Assembly: GCA_964425585.1 (NCBI GenBank)
Contig: CAYRMG010000032.1
Coordinates: 1 to 13,725 of the forward strand
Reading direction: 5' to 3'
DNA length: 13,725 nucleotides
DNA from: Aquifex sp964425585
Lineage (GTDB): Bacteria > Aquificota > Aquificia > Aquificales > Aquificaceae
The notes under the pieces are model-generated. The model did not search any database. It had not been told where the DNA came from and was given only the letters and a program-made list of their open reading frames with translations. Every line of letters starts with the position of its first letter. The stretch's first letter is position 1. Below, one piece after another: positions 1-5,698 of this stretch. Made by a program: the position numbers and the translations under genes.

Positions 1-615
1 GATAGCGGAGCGGACAATTCAGGACAAAATGAACCCCAAAACGGACAGAACCAGCAAGATAGCGGACAAAACCAAAGCATAGATGTTCAGGCAATCATTG
101 ACGAGTTTGCGAGGTCTCTCGGCTTTGAAAATGCGGATGAGCTTCAAATGAAAATCTTTGAACTTGAAGGAAAACACCAAGAATACGTAGAGAAGCTAAG
201 AGAAAACTTTACAAAACAGATAACGGAACTCCAGAAGCAAGCGGAAACCTACAAAAGAATGTATGAAGAAACCGTTTTAAAGAACACAATCCTATCAATT
301 GCAAATCAAAAGGGAGCTGTAGACCCTGAAATCATCTACACCATGCTAAAGGATAAAGCCATTATAGACAACGGAAAGGTTTTCATAGACGGCAAGAGTC
401 CCGAGGAAGCAATAGAGAAACTCCTTGAAGAAAGGCCGTATCTCAGAAAAGCATCACCGCCCGGGACGGGAGCTCCCAATACCACAACCCAAGAAACCCT
501 GACTTATGAGGAACTCCTTAAAAACCCTCAGAAGCTCTTAGAAGTCAAAAGGAACAACCCTGAACTATTTGAGAAGCTCAAAAGCGAATATTTAGCAAAG
601 AAATTGGGAGGCTGA
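1..615 (+). CDS. Capsid scaffold-like protein, 5' end outside window
   Basis: The reading frame is open from base 1 to the TGA at 613-615, so the gene starts upstream; the first internal ATG (148) is not the true start. The visible part begins with a Gly/Ser/Gln/Asn-rich linker (DSGADNSGQN, then a second DSGQNQ), followed by a long charged coiled-coil helix (about residues 58-90 of the visible part), a small region with GKVFIDGKSPEEA, and a helical charged C-terminus ending YLAKKLGG. Phage scaffold proteins commonly have a flexible low-complexity part, a coiled coil and a short basic C-terminus that contacts coat protein. The position just before the major capsid gene supports the role. The missing N-terminus could carry another domain, such as a maturation protease, so I cannot give the full function. 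The scaffold call is inferred from architecture and context. Confidence 0.72.
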   Translation, partial: DSGADNSGQNEPQNGQNQQDSGQNQSIDVQAIIDEFARSLGFENADELQMKIFELEGKHQEYVEKLRENFTKQITELQKQAETYKRMYEETVLKNTILSIANQKGAVDPEIIYTMLKDKAIIDNGKVFIDGKSPEEAIEKLLEERPYLRKASPPGTGAPNTTTQETLTYEELLKNPQKLLEVKRNNPELFEKLKSEYLAKKLGG

Positions 616-617
616 AA

Positions 618-686
618 ATGAGAGCTTCTAACCTTCGTGGACTCCGTTATCAGGGTGAACGTAAATGCTGTAAAGGAGGGAAGTGA
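618..686 (+). CDS. Possible 22-residue mini-ORF
   Basis: A short ORF (MRASNLRGLRYQGERKCCKG..., 22 residues) starts 2 bases after the scaffold stop. It has a fair ribosome binding site (GGGAGG, 606-611, about 6 bases from the ATG) and its TGA overlaps the next ATG by one base (TGATG at 684-688), a typical coupling arrangement. The peptide is basic with a Cys-Cys pair and matches no family I know. It may be a leader that couples translation of the next gene, or simply a chance ORF. The scaffold frame reopens at 622 after two stops and also reads protein-like to 750, so a sequencing indel here is possible. Confidence 0.3.
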   Translation: MRASNLRGLRYQGERKCCKGGK

Positions 687-886
687 TGACAAGAAGCGTA
701 AAGGTAAGAGGAGCAAAAACCAAAAGAAGCAGTCCTGCCACCGCTTTTGAAAGAACCGTGAAAAATCTTTCTACTTTATTTCTGAAAGAAGATTTAGCTC
801 TACCTTTAAAATGGCTCATACTCTCTTTAATTTTAATCCCCGCAATCGCTGTGGGGATACTAAAAACTAAAGGAGGTGAAAAATGA
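686..886 (+). CDS. Small single-pass membrane protein, unknown function
   Basis: This 66-residue ORF has a very basic N-terminal half (TRSVKVRGAKTKRSS), a short amphipathic stretch, and one clear hydrophobic segment near the C-terminus (about residues 43-59, WLILSLILIPAIAVGIL), ending KTKGGEK. The ATG at 686 is chosen over the in-frame GTG at 683 because AAAGGAGGG (672-680) sits 5 bases from the ATG and only 2 from the GTG. Its TGA (884-886) overlaps the capsid gene start as ATGA. A membrane-spanning protein between scaffold and capsid genes is uncommon. I do not recognise the family. By charge distribution the basic N-terminus would face the cytoplasm, but that is inference. It could be a holin-like, assembly-site or host-takeover protein; nothing in the sequence decides. 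Confidence 0.62.
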   Translation: MTRSVKVRGAKTKRSSPATAFERTVKNLSTLFLKEDLALPLKWLILSLILIPAIAVGILKTKGGEK

Positions 887-1638
887 CCGTAACATCTCAA
901 GACCTTAAAGCTTTAATTCCCGAAGTTGTGTCGGAAGTAGCTCTTTCCGTTGTAGTGGAAAAAACGGCTCTCGTTCAGTCGGGAGTAGCGGTTCCCGATT
1001 ACGGAAGAATAGACCTAAGCAAAGGCGGAGACCTTTTCAAAATTCCCTTTATCCCCGACTTCACGGGGGATGCTGAAGTTCTCACGGAAGGGAACGCTCT
1101 CACACCCGCAAGCTTCAGCGCAGGCGAAGACGTAGGAGTTGTATGCAGGCGTGGAAAGGCATGGGCATATACCGCAATTGCGGAAATAACTACGGGAAAG
1201 GACATCAATCAAATCATCGGGGAAAGACTCGGAAGATTCTGGGCAAGGGTTTACGACAAGTCTCTTTTGAGTGTTTTAAAAGGAGCACTTCCCGACACCC
1301 ACAAGCTTGATGTGTCTCAAAACAAGTTCGGACAACCCGATGTCACGATAGANNNNNNNNNNNNNNNNNNNNNNNNNNNNNNNNNNNNNNNNNNNNNNNN
1401 NNNNNNNNNNNNNNNNNNNNNNNNNNNNNNNNNNNNNNNNNNNNNNNNNNNNGACAAAGACATTCTTGCACAGCAAAAATTCTTAGTCTCTACGGCTCAC
1501 TACGTTCCTCACCTGAAAGGTGTAAAGTGGAACTCGGGAGCTCTCAACCCTTCCGATACCGAGCTAGCAAACCCCGCAAACTGGCAAAAGGTTTGGGACG
1601 ACAAGGCTATCAGAGTTGTAGCTCTTATCACTAACTGA
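883..1638 (+). CDS. Major capsid protein (Gp13-like coat family), interrupted by assembly gap
   Basis: This is the coat protein that builds the icosahedral shell. The start has an excellent AGGAGGTGA (871-879) and a 4-base ATGA overlap. The visible N-terminal part (about 156 residues) has features of the Gp13-like group of HK97-fold capsid proteins: the opening LIPEVVSEVALSVVVEKTAL, a SGV segment, GGDLFKIPFIPDF, and after the beta region the helix RLGRFWARVYDKSLLSVLKG. The visible C-terminal part has GVKWNSG, then ALNPSDTELANPANWQKVWD and DKAIRVVALITN, which matches that family's usual ending. The middle is missing: 100 N (1353-1452). As I recall the family, about 100 residues lie between these landmarks (a helix, an MHS-type motif and a VIVDD strand), so the real gap is probably nearer 300 bases than 100. 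Assignment is from memory of family patterns. Confidence 0.86.
   Translation: MTVTSQDLKALIPEVVSEVALSVVVEKTALVQSGVAVPDYGRIDLSKGGDLFKIPFIPDFTGDAEVLTEGNALTPASFSAGEDVGVVCRRGKAWAYTAIAEITTGKDINQIIGERLGRFWARVYDKSLLSVLKGALPDTHKLDVSQNKFGQPDVTIXXXXXXXXXXXXXXXXXXXXXXXXXXXXXXXXXXDKDILAQQKFLVSTAHYVPHLKGVKWNSGALNPSDTELANPANWQKVWDDKAIRVVALITN
1353..1452. other. Assembly gap of 100 N inside the capsid gene
   Basis: Exactly 100 undetermined bases. Both flanks read in the same frame of the major capsid gene, but the flanks lie farther apart in homologous coat proteins than 33 residues. The number is therefore more likely a placeholder than a measured length. Confidence 0.97.
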
Positions 1639-1647
1639 GGTTGAGGT

Positions 1648-1788
1648 ATGGGACTCACGGGTTTTAACTACCGGAGAAGGGAAAATGAAAGTAGAAATAA
1701 GACTGAAAAAGATTCCGAACGTTCTAAAGGAAGAAAAGCTAAACGCAGCCGTAGAAATAGCCCTAAAGGAAGGAGCGACAAGGTATAA
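1648..1788 (+). CDS. Possible 46-residue basic ORF overlapping the neck gene
   Basis: An ORF begins ATG at 1648, 9 bases after the capsid stop, with GAGG (1637-1640) at a spacing of 7. It reads MGLTGFNYRRRENESR... and ends at TAA 1786-1788, overlapping the next gene by 104 bases in another frame. The product is extremely Lys/Arg/Ser-rich after the first eight residues. The opening MGLTGFN resembles, as I remember, the start of short hypothetical proteins that follow capsid genes in several phages, which is the reason to list it. The highly charged remainder is also what a shifted reading of an AAA/GAA/AGA-rich gene gives by chance. It may be real, a decayed gene whose 3' end was overwritten by its neighbour, or spurious. 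Confidence 0.35.
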   Translation: MGLTGFNYRRRENESRNKTEKDSERSKGRKAKRSRRNSPKGRSDKV

Positions 1789-2113
1789 AGAGATGGTTCT
1801 TGACTACATAGATGAGGGAAAGGCATTTAGAAACAGGACGGGAGTTTTGAGGTCTTCAATAATCGCATACGAAAACAAAGTTGTTGCAAAAGCTCCCTAT
1901 GCCCCTTTCGTGGAACTCGGCACCCGTCCCCATATAATTCTTCCCAAAAACAAAAAAGCTCTCAGGTTTATCAAAGACGGAAAAGAAGTATTCGCAAAAA
2001 AGGTCAGACATCCGGGTTCTAAACCCTATCCCTTCCTTTTTGCGGACATTCAAAACAGAGCGAAAGAAGTAGCAAAAACCTTCTTAAGAACTTTGCGGGA
2101 GGAACTGGGTTGA
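1685..2113 (+). CDS. HK97 gp10-like neck/tail component
   Basis: This 142-residue protein belongs to the HK97 gp10-like family of head-tail joining or tail-completion proteins, which sit at the interface between the filled head and the tail. Landmarks: an N-terminal helix (residues 17-45), RTGVLRSSI at 51-59, the family signature PYAPFVELGTRPH at 71-83, then KKVRHPGSKPYPF at 106-117 and a C-terminal helix. Length is usual for the family. GGAGAAGG lies just upstream of the ATG. The last codons overlap the next start as TTGA. The place directly after the capsid gene and before the tail terminator-like gene agrees. Recognition of the family is strong; the exact step in assembly is inferred. Confidence 0.88.
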   Translation: MKVEIRLKKIPNVLKEEKLNAAVEIALKEGATRYKEMVLDYIDEGKAFRNRTGVLRSSIIAYENKVVAKAPYAPFVELGTRPHIILPKNKKALRFIKDGKEVFAKKVRHPGSKPYPFLFADIQNRAKEVAKTFLRTLREELG

Positions 2114-2418
2114 CTCAGTTCATCACCCTTTCCGACATCACCGAGAACATTCCGATAGAAGAGTCGGACATCCTATTCGCAAACACATACGTAGAAAAGC
2201 TCGTAGAAGGTCAAAGCTTTGAAAGCATTCCGCAGTTTTTAAAAGAACTTGCGAAAATCGTTGCCTTAGAAAGAGCATACCTGAGACTCTCTCAGAGCGA
2301 AGAGAGCGTATACCTTGAAAAGGCAAAAGCATACGGCCAGCTCAGAAAAGAAATGGAAGAGAAACTGAAACAAAGTCCGATATCTTCCGCTTTCACATTA
2401 GGAATAGGGAGAGCCTGA
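2110..2418 (+). CDS. Probable head-tail connector (neck) protein
   Basis: This 102-residue ORF starts at TTG 2110; GGGAGG (2098-2103) lies 6 bases upstream and the TTGA overlap with the previous stop supports this unusual start. No ATG gives a better choice. The protein begins TQFITLSDITENIPIEES, then is almost wholly helical, with LKELAKIVALERAYLRLSQS and YLEKAKAYGQLRKEMEEKL. Small helical proteins between the capsid gene and the tail terminator are commonly adaptor proteins of the gp6/gp15 or DUF1320 type that bind below the portal. The N-terminal ITLSDI and the central helical run fit that pattern loosely. I do not see a decisive signature, so the role rests on size, fold type and location. 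Confidence 0.55.
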   Translation: MTQFITLSDITENIPIEESDILFANTYVEKLVEGQSFESIPQFLKELAKIVALERAYLRLSQSEESVYLEKAKAYGQLRKEMEEKLKQSPISSAFTLGIGRA

Positions 2419-2771
2419 TGTATGGAAAAGTTGCAAATGTTATAAAGGAAGTATTTTCCGACTCCGTTTACATTCCATACGTAAGGAAAGCAGAGAACGT
2501 TCCGCACTCTGTGGACTCCTTTGTGAGCCTGTATCTAATCTCTTCCGAGATAGAGTATCCCAATAAATCAAAAACATCCTATCAGGTTCTGTATGCAAAA
2601 CGAATAAAAGACTTTAGCGAGGAAACCTTAGAAGTTTTTGAAAAAGAAGTTTACCAAAAGGTGAAAGAGATTTTGCGAGAACTCCCCTGTGTTCAGAGCG
2701 GTATAGATTTCGGACTCTCGGATGCATACATCTATGCCTATATCAGGTTTACCTTGAGGGAGAACGTATGA
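2418..2771 (+). CDS. Probable tail terminator / tail completion protein
   Basis: The product has 117 residues: an N-terminal helix (MYGKVANVIKEVFSD), an extended strand, a central segment with SFVSLYLISSEIEYPNKSK and YQVLYAKRIKDF, a helix FEKEVYQKVKEILRELP, and a final strand pair ending AYIYAYIRFTLREN. This helix-strand-helix-strand plan, with a closing strand of the type YIRF-x-L, is that of phage tail terminator proteins (lambda gpU and Gp17-like families), which cap the tail tube and join it to the head. AGGGAGAG (2406-2413) precedes the ATG, which overlaps the previous stop by one base. Assignment is by architecture and position, not by an invariant motif. Confidence 0.55.
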   Translation: MYGKVANVIKEVFSDSVYIPYVRKAENVPHSVDSFVSLYLISSEIEYPNKSKTSYQVLYAKRIKDFSEETLEVFEKEVYQKVKEILRELPCVQSGIDFGLSDAYIYAYIRFTLRENV

Positions 2772-3025
2772 AGGTGAAGGGATTTTTAAACTCAAGAACT
2801 ACAGCTGTAGGAAACACTCCTCAGGAAATCAATTTACAAGGCAAGGGAGTGATACTTTATAACGACGGTTCGGGAAAGGTATACGTAGGAGACGTGAACG
2901 TATCTCCCTCTACGGGGTATCCGATAAAGCCCGATAGCGGTCTGTTTTTAGAGCTAAAAGAGGGAGCGAGAATCTACGTAGTGTCCGACAGCTCAGCAAC
3001 ATTGAGGATTCTGGAGGTCTTTTAA
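2768..3025 (+). CDS. Small beta-rich virion protein, possible decoration or neck protein
   Basis: The 85-residue product is nearly all beta strand with Gly turns: GKGVILYNDGSGKVYVGD, then VSPSTGYPIKPDSG, and LKEGARIYVVSDSSATLRIL. This pattern (a strand, G-x-VYVGD, an STGYP loop, a hydrophobic strand and an IYVVS-x-SSATLR ending) recurs in short phage proteins of the structural region and suggests a compact beta barrel or sandwich. Such proteins may decorate capsids or sit at the neck. The ATG overlaps the previous stop as ATGA, with GAGGGAG upstream. No function is proved; the virion role is inferred from fold and neighbours. Confidence 0.5.
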   Translation: MKVKGFLNSRTTAVGNTPQEINLQGKGVILYNDGSGKVYVGDVNVSPSTGYPIKPDSGLFLELKEGARIYVVSDSSATLRILEVF

Positions 3026-3838
3026 ATGTATGCGAGCTACTTCTACAATGCGGGAGCGACCGCAACCGATGTAATGAACGACATAGTAGCGATTTTGACG
3101 GGAGAAACCGATGTAAACAACCTATCTCAGTCTTGCGACAAAACTCAAACCCAAATAAAAGTTGATTATTCGCCATCGGGCTGGAACTTAGAGGGAAGAC
3201 CTTCCGCAAACCGGGTGGTTTTATCCTCTCCTCACACACAAGACCAGACCAGGAAGAAGCTTCTTGTCCTTGACAGTTCTACCTTCTCAAGCGGGTATCT
3301 CAAGGTAGGTTCCGCAAAAGGCTATAGTTCCGCTACAGGTCTTACTTCCCCCTACTTTTTACCATCCTCTAACTGTCCCAAAGTAGACCTCACAAACGGT
3401 GGAAGGCTTGAAATATATGCAGACCCCAAGATAGTCCTTTTCTTCTCGTATACTGGAGGAACATTTTCCGACTGGAGCGGAGTGTGTGAGCTTTCCCTCA
3501 CACCTTACGACAATAAAGGATGGGCAATTGTAAAGGATGGAGGTTTTTATGTTGCCGAAGCTACTGACTGGAGCGGCACAACTCAGTCCTGGTTTTCTGG
3601 TGCGTATCTACGTTTTATAGGAAGGGAGGCTCGGCTTGACAATTCGGTTGTTGAAGCTACCAGATTTCTCGTTTCACACTATAACTTAAAAGTCCTTTCT
3701 GAGGTTCCGAGTGTATACGAGCTTCCCGACGGCTTTGGGGCGATTTTTGACACGATAGTTTTCCCCGACGGAAAAACTTACGTGATTTGGTCTAACGACG
3801 GCGGAACTCAGGAGCGAGCAGCTATCCCCTGGGGGTAA
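3026..3838 (+). CDS. Predicted virion structural protein, 270 residues
   Basis: I do not recognise a named family. The N-terminus (YNAGATATDVMNDIVAILTG) is helical and followed by the phrase NNLSQSCDKTQTQI and SGWN. This helix-then-SGW layout occurs in uncharacterised virion proteins near tail tube genes, as I remember them. The rest is strand-rich and aromatic, with many Ser/Thr/Gly/Trp/Tyr residues (for example FSDWSGVCEL, TDWSGTTQSWFSG), as in surface-exposed phage proteins. Two DWSG repeats are visible (about residues 150 and 185). GGAGGT (3013-3018) sits 7 bases before the ATG, which directly follows the preceding TAA. It could be a neck collar, a decoration or a tail-surface protein. 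Confidence 0.5.
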   Translation: MYASYFYNAGATATDVMNDIVAILTGETDVNNLSQSCDKTQTQIKVDYSPSGWNLEGRPSANRVVLSSPHTQDQTRKKLLVLDSSTFSSGYLKVGSAKGYSSATGLTSPYFLPSSNCPKVDLTNGGRLEIYADPKIVLFFSYTGGTFSDWSGVCELSLTPYDNKGWAIVKDGGFYVAEATDWSGTTQSWFSGAYLRFIGREARLDNSVVEATRFLVSHYNLKVLSEVPSVYELPDGFGAIFDTIVFPDGKTYVIWSNDGGTQERAAIPWG

Positions 3839-3842
3839 TGAA

Positions 3843-4028
3843 ATGGCATTGAGGAATGAACAGGTCAGAGTAGTAGGCAATGCGGGTGTCCGAGAACTTT
3901 TGACACAAAAAATACTGATTTTGACGAGTAAAAAAACTCGCTACATTTTTGTTCCCAAAATTTCAGGAACCAAAGAGCTGAATCAAACCAAAACCATCAA
4001 GCTTTTAAAAACCTTTGAGGAGGTTTAA
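3843..4028 (+). CDS. Small basic protein of unknown function
   Basis: This 61-residue ORF reads MALRNEQVRVVGNAGVRELL, then a strand (KILILTSKKTRYIFVPKI) and a charged tail (KTIKLLKTFEEV). GGGGGT (3831-3836) is 6 bases before the ATG, and the stop is one base before the next start, so it is well placed in the operon. An overlapping ATG at 3838 gives only four residues and is ignored. Gene size and location, just before the tail tube gene, suggest a tail or neck accessory protein, but I recognise no family. The strand-rich character and clear ribosome binding site argue that it is expressed. Confidence 0.5.
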   Translation: MALRNEQVRVVGNAGVRELLTQKILILTSKKTRYIFVPKISGTKELNQTKTIKLLKTFEEV

Positions 4029-4029
4029 A

Positions 4030-4755
4030 ATGGAAGTGAAAGCCTACACAATAGGGAGAGGAAAATTCCTCTTAAAGCCTGCAGGTGAAAGCGGATACAT
4101 AGACTTTGGCAACATTTCCGGCGGAAAGCTCTCAATAAAGACAGAGAAAAAGGAACACTACTCTACAAGAACGGGACTCAAAGTCAAAGATGCGGAGATT
4201 ATAATCTCTCAGGATTTCAACATAGAGATTGAAGTAGACGAACTCAAAAAAGAAGCCCTCCAGATGTATTTTTTAGCGGTCAAAACCGCTTCAAACACTG
4301 CACCCGCTTCTACTACGGCCGTTCAGGACAACCTAACGGTCAAGCAAGGCATGTGGTTTCCTCTTTCAAACAGAAATATAAAAAGAGAACCCGCACCCGT
4401 TGTGAGTGATGGAACCACAACCTACAGAGAAGGAGAAGATTACGAAATAGACTACAACGCAGGACTCATATACATAGTAAAAGGCGGAAACATAGCGGAC
4501 GGCACGAGTATAACGGTTGAGTATCATCACGATGCTTGGAGTGTAGAAGACTATCTCGTAGGAGGAAAGTATTCCATAGACGGAGAGCTGTGGTTTGTAG
4601 CAGACCCGCCCAAAGGACAGGTGTTAGAAATCAAGGGGAACGTATCCCTTGCACCATCGGGGGACTTTGAAGTAGTGAGCGACGATTTCTTAAAACTCTC
4701 CTTTGAAGGAACATTTACAGAAAAACCCACCTTGAGACTTGCGGAGGTAAGATAA
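4030..4755 (+). CDS. Major tail tube protein
   Basis: The product (241 residues) would polymerise into the tail tube. It starts VKAYTIGRGKFLLKP, followed by GYIDFGNISGGKLSIK and KKEHYSTRTGLKVKDAEI, which is the usual opening of phage tail tube proteins: a G-R/K-G strand, a G-N turn, then a region with E-H-x-S. The strands IIISQDFNIEIEVDEL and the helix EALQMYFLAVKTA complete the first half. The second half contains REGEDYEIDYNAGLIYIVKG, a domain resembling small beta inserts that decorate tail tubes, then a strand-rich end. The ATG at 4030 is preferred to the upstream TTG at 4015 because GAGGAGGT (4017-4024) is spaced correctly for 4030 and lies inside the longer reading. Position before the chaperone and tape measure genes agrees. 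Confidence 0.85.
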   Translation: MEVKAYTIGRGKFLLKPAGESGYIDFGNISGGKLSIKTEKKEHYSTRTGLKVKDAEIIISQDFNIEIEVDELKKEALQMYFLAVKTASNTAPASTTAVQDNLTVKQGMWFPLSNRNIKREPAPVVSDGTTTYREGEDYEIDYNAGLIYIVKGGNIADGTSITVEYHHDAWSVEDYLVGGKYSIDGELWFVADPPKGQVLEIKGNVSLAPSGDFEVVSDDFLKLSFEGTFTEKPTLRLAEVR

Positions 4756-5186
4756 TGGCCTATTTCGGATTTTTCGCAGACCCCGACCTTACCACTCCCC
4801 TCACTTCCCTTTCAATGGCCGTAAATGCACAAACAGGCGGAACGAAAGACTTTGTCCTATACTTCGGCTCTCCCGATGCCAATTACAAAGCGGTTCCCGA
4901 CCCTCAAGGAGACAACCCGAACGAAATACAGGTCTATGTAAGAGACCTTATCACCGGAAACGGACACGACCTTGGAACGGAAGTCGTCTACAAGCTTGCC
5001 CTGAGCCAAGCGGATTTAGACACAGCTCAAGAAAACACTCCGCTTTCTTTGGGAACCGAAGTCTTGGGAGGAACGCAAAACGCCGTAGAGATATGGCTGA
5101 GGCTGATAGAAAGCCCGCAACCCAATCCCGCAGTTTTTACGGATTTAGAACTTACCACAACGGATTACATTGTGGTTCCCGTGTGA
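4755..5186 (+). CDS. Beta-rich tail-associated protein
   Basis: The 143-residue product is strand-rich and acidic: FVLYFGSPDANYKAVPDPQG, then NEIQVYVRDLITGNGHDLG, VYKLALSQADLDTA, a L-x-LGTEVLGGTQNAVEIWLRL segment and a final strand. The order YFGSP, DP-x-GD, LALS-x-x-x-LD, LGTE-x-x-GG-x-NAV is a pattern I associate with uncharacterised phage proteins encoded right after the tail tube gene. It may be an immunoglobulin-like decoration or a second tail tube-associated subunit. GGAGGTAA (4743-4750) precedes the start; TAATG overlaps the previous stop by one base. Use of GAC and CCC codons is typical of the operon. Confidence 0.5.
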   Translation: MAYFGFFADPDLTTPLTSLSMAVNAQTGGTKDFVLYFGSPDANYKAVPDPQGDNPNEIQVYVRDLITGNGHDLGTEVVYKLALSQADLDTAQENTPLSLGTEVLGGTQNAVEIWLRLIESPQPNPAVFTDLELTTTDYIVVPV

Positions 5187-5195
5187 GGTGAAAAA

Positions 5196-5531
5196 ATGAA
5201 GAGCGTAGAAATAAACGGAAAGACCGTTTACGTTGAACCCCTAAAGTTCAAGGATTTTTTAAAGTTCACCGAACTACTGCTTATGATTTCGGAAGATGCG
5301 GAAAAAGACAACCTCAGGCCTTCCGAATATCTTTCCAAAGCAATACCGCTCATGTCCTCCATGAGCGGACTTCCGACGGAAGAAATTGAAAACCTTCCCG
5401 CAAAGGAAGCCCTGAAACTCCTGAACGCCTGCATTGAAACCATTCTTGAGGATAAAGATTTTTTCAAGGAAATAAACAAGATGCTACAGAGGATAGCGGA
5501 ATCCCTCTCATCGCAGCAGCGGAAGAACTAA
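5196..5531 (+). CDS. Tail assembly chaperone, short (G-like) product
   Basis: The zero-frame product has 111 residues: a strand pair (SVEINGKTVYVEPL), then helices (FKDFLKFTELLLMISEDA and EALKLLNACIETILEDKDFF). Its length, alpha-helical make-up and place between tail tube and tape measure genes are those of lambda gpG-type tail assembly chaperones, which keep the tape measure soluble and recruit tube subunits. GAGGTGA (5185-5191) precedes the ATG. Near the 3' end the frame overlaps a second open frame, so a minority of ribosomes probably make a longer product. Confidence 0.78.
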   Translation: MKSVEINGKTVYVEPLKFKDFLKFTELLLMISEDAEKDNLRPSEYLSKAIPLMSSMSGLPTEEIENLPAKEALKLLNACIETILEDKDFFKEINKMLQRIAESLSSQQRKN

Positions 5532-5698
5532 TTTCGGAAGGCCACGACGCTATGAATTACACCTTAAAGGAGATAAAAGTTTTCTGGCAAACAATGCGGG
5601 AAAGAAAAAAGAGGGAATTAAAAGAGCTCCTCTACACGATAAGGCTTGCGGTGTGGGGTGATGAAAGAACCATAAAGGCGCTTGAAAAATGGCTATAA
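5196..5698 (+). CDS. Tail assembly chaperone, -1 frameshift (GT-like) product
   Basis: The -1 frame is open from 5456 to the TAA at 5696-5698 and has no convincing ATG until 5552. Slippage at T_TTT_TTC (5459-5465) would join 90 residues of the short protein (through DKDFF) to 77 from the -1 frame, giving 167 residues. The -1 part reads GIPLIAAAEELISEGHDAMN, then YTLKEIKVFWQTMRERKKRE and RLAVWGDERTIKAL: a GH-x-x-x-x-YTL-x-x-x-x-F segment with a basic helix and a final A-x-W/G region, the arrangement I expect of the T domain. Position and overlap match lambda G/GT and most siphoviruses. The alternative is a separate 48-residue gene from ATG 5552, but its ribosome binding site (GGAAGG, 10 bases away) is poor and the upstream -1 reading is already protein-like. 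Confidence 0.78.
5459..5465 (+). promoter_or_regulatory. Predicted -1 ribosomal frameshift site T_TTT_TTC
   Basis: In the zero frame the codons are gaT TTT TTC, so both tRNA-Phe can re-pair one base back. It is the only canonical X_XXY_YYZ heptamer in the overlap 5456-5531 and lies at its very start. An SD-like GAGG (5448-5451) lies upstream, and a 7-bp hairpin with one bulged C (5488-5494 with 5501-5508) lies about 22 bases downstream; both are possible but unproven stimulators. Confidence 0.75.

Noticed and set aside
528..2507. Several minus-strand ORFs in the head region (for example 628-900, 999-1208, 2292-2507)
   Set aside because: They lie opposite well-supported + genes, have no ribosome binding sites, and show low-complexity Ser/Phe/Leu-rich translations typical of the reverse strand of AAA/GAA-rich genes.
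4015..4029. TTG start five codons upstream of the tail tube ATG
   Set aside because: The strong ribosome binding site lies inside this extension and is spaced correctly for ATG 4030.
5552..5698. Separate 48-residue gene instead of a frameshifted T domain
   Set aside because: The same frame is open and protein-like back to 5456, the ribosome binding site is poor, and a canonical slippery heptamer lies in the overlap.
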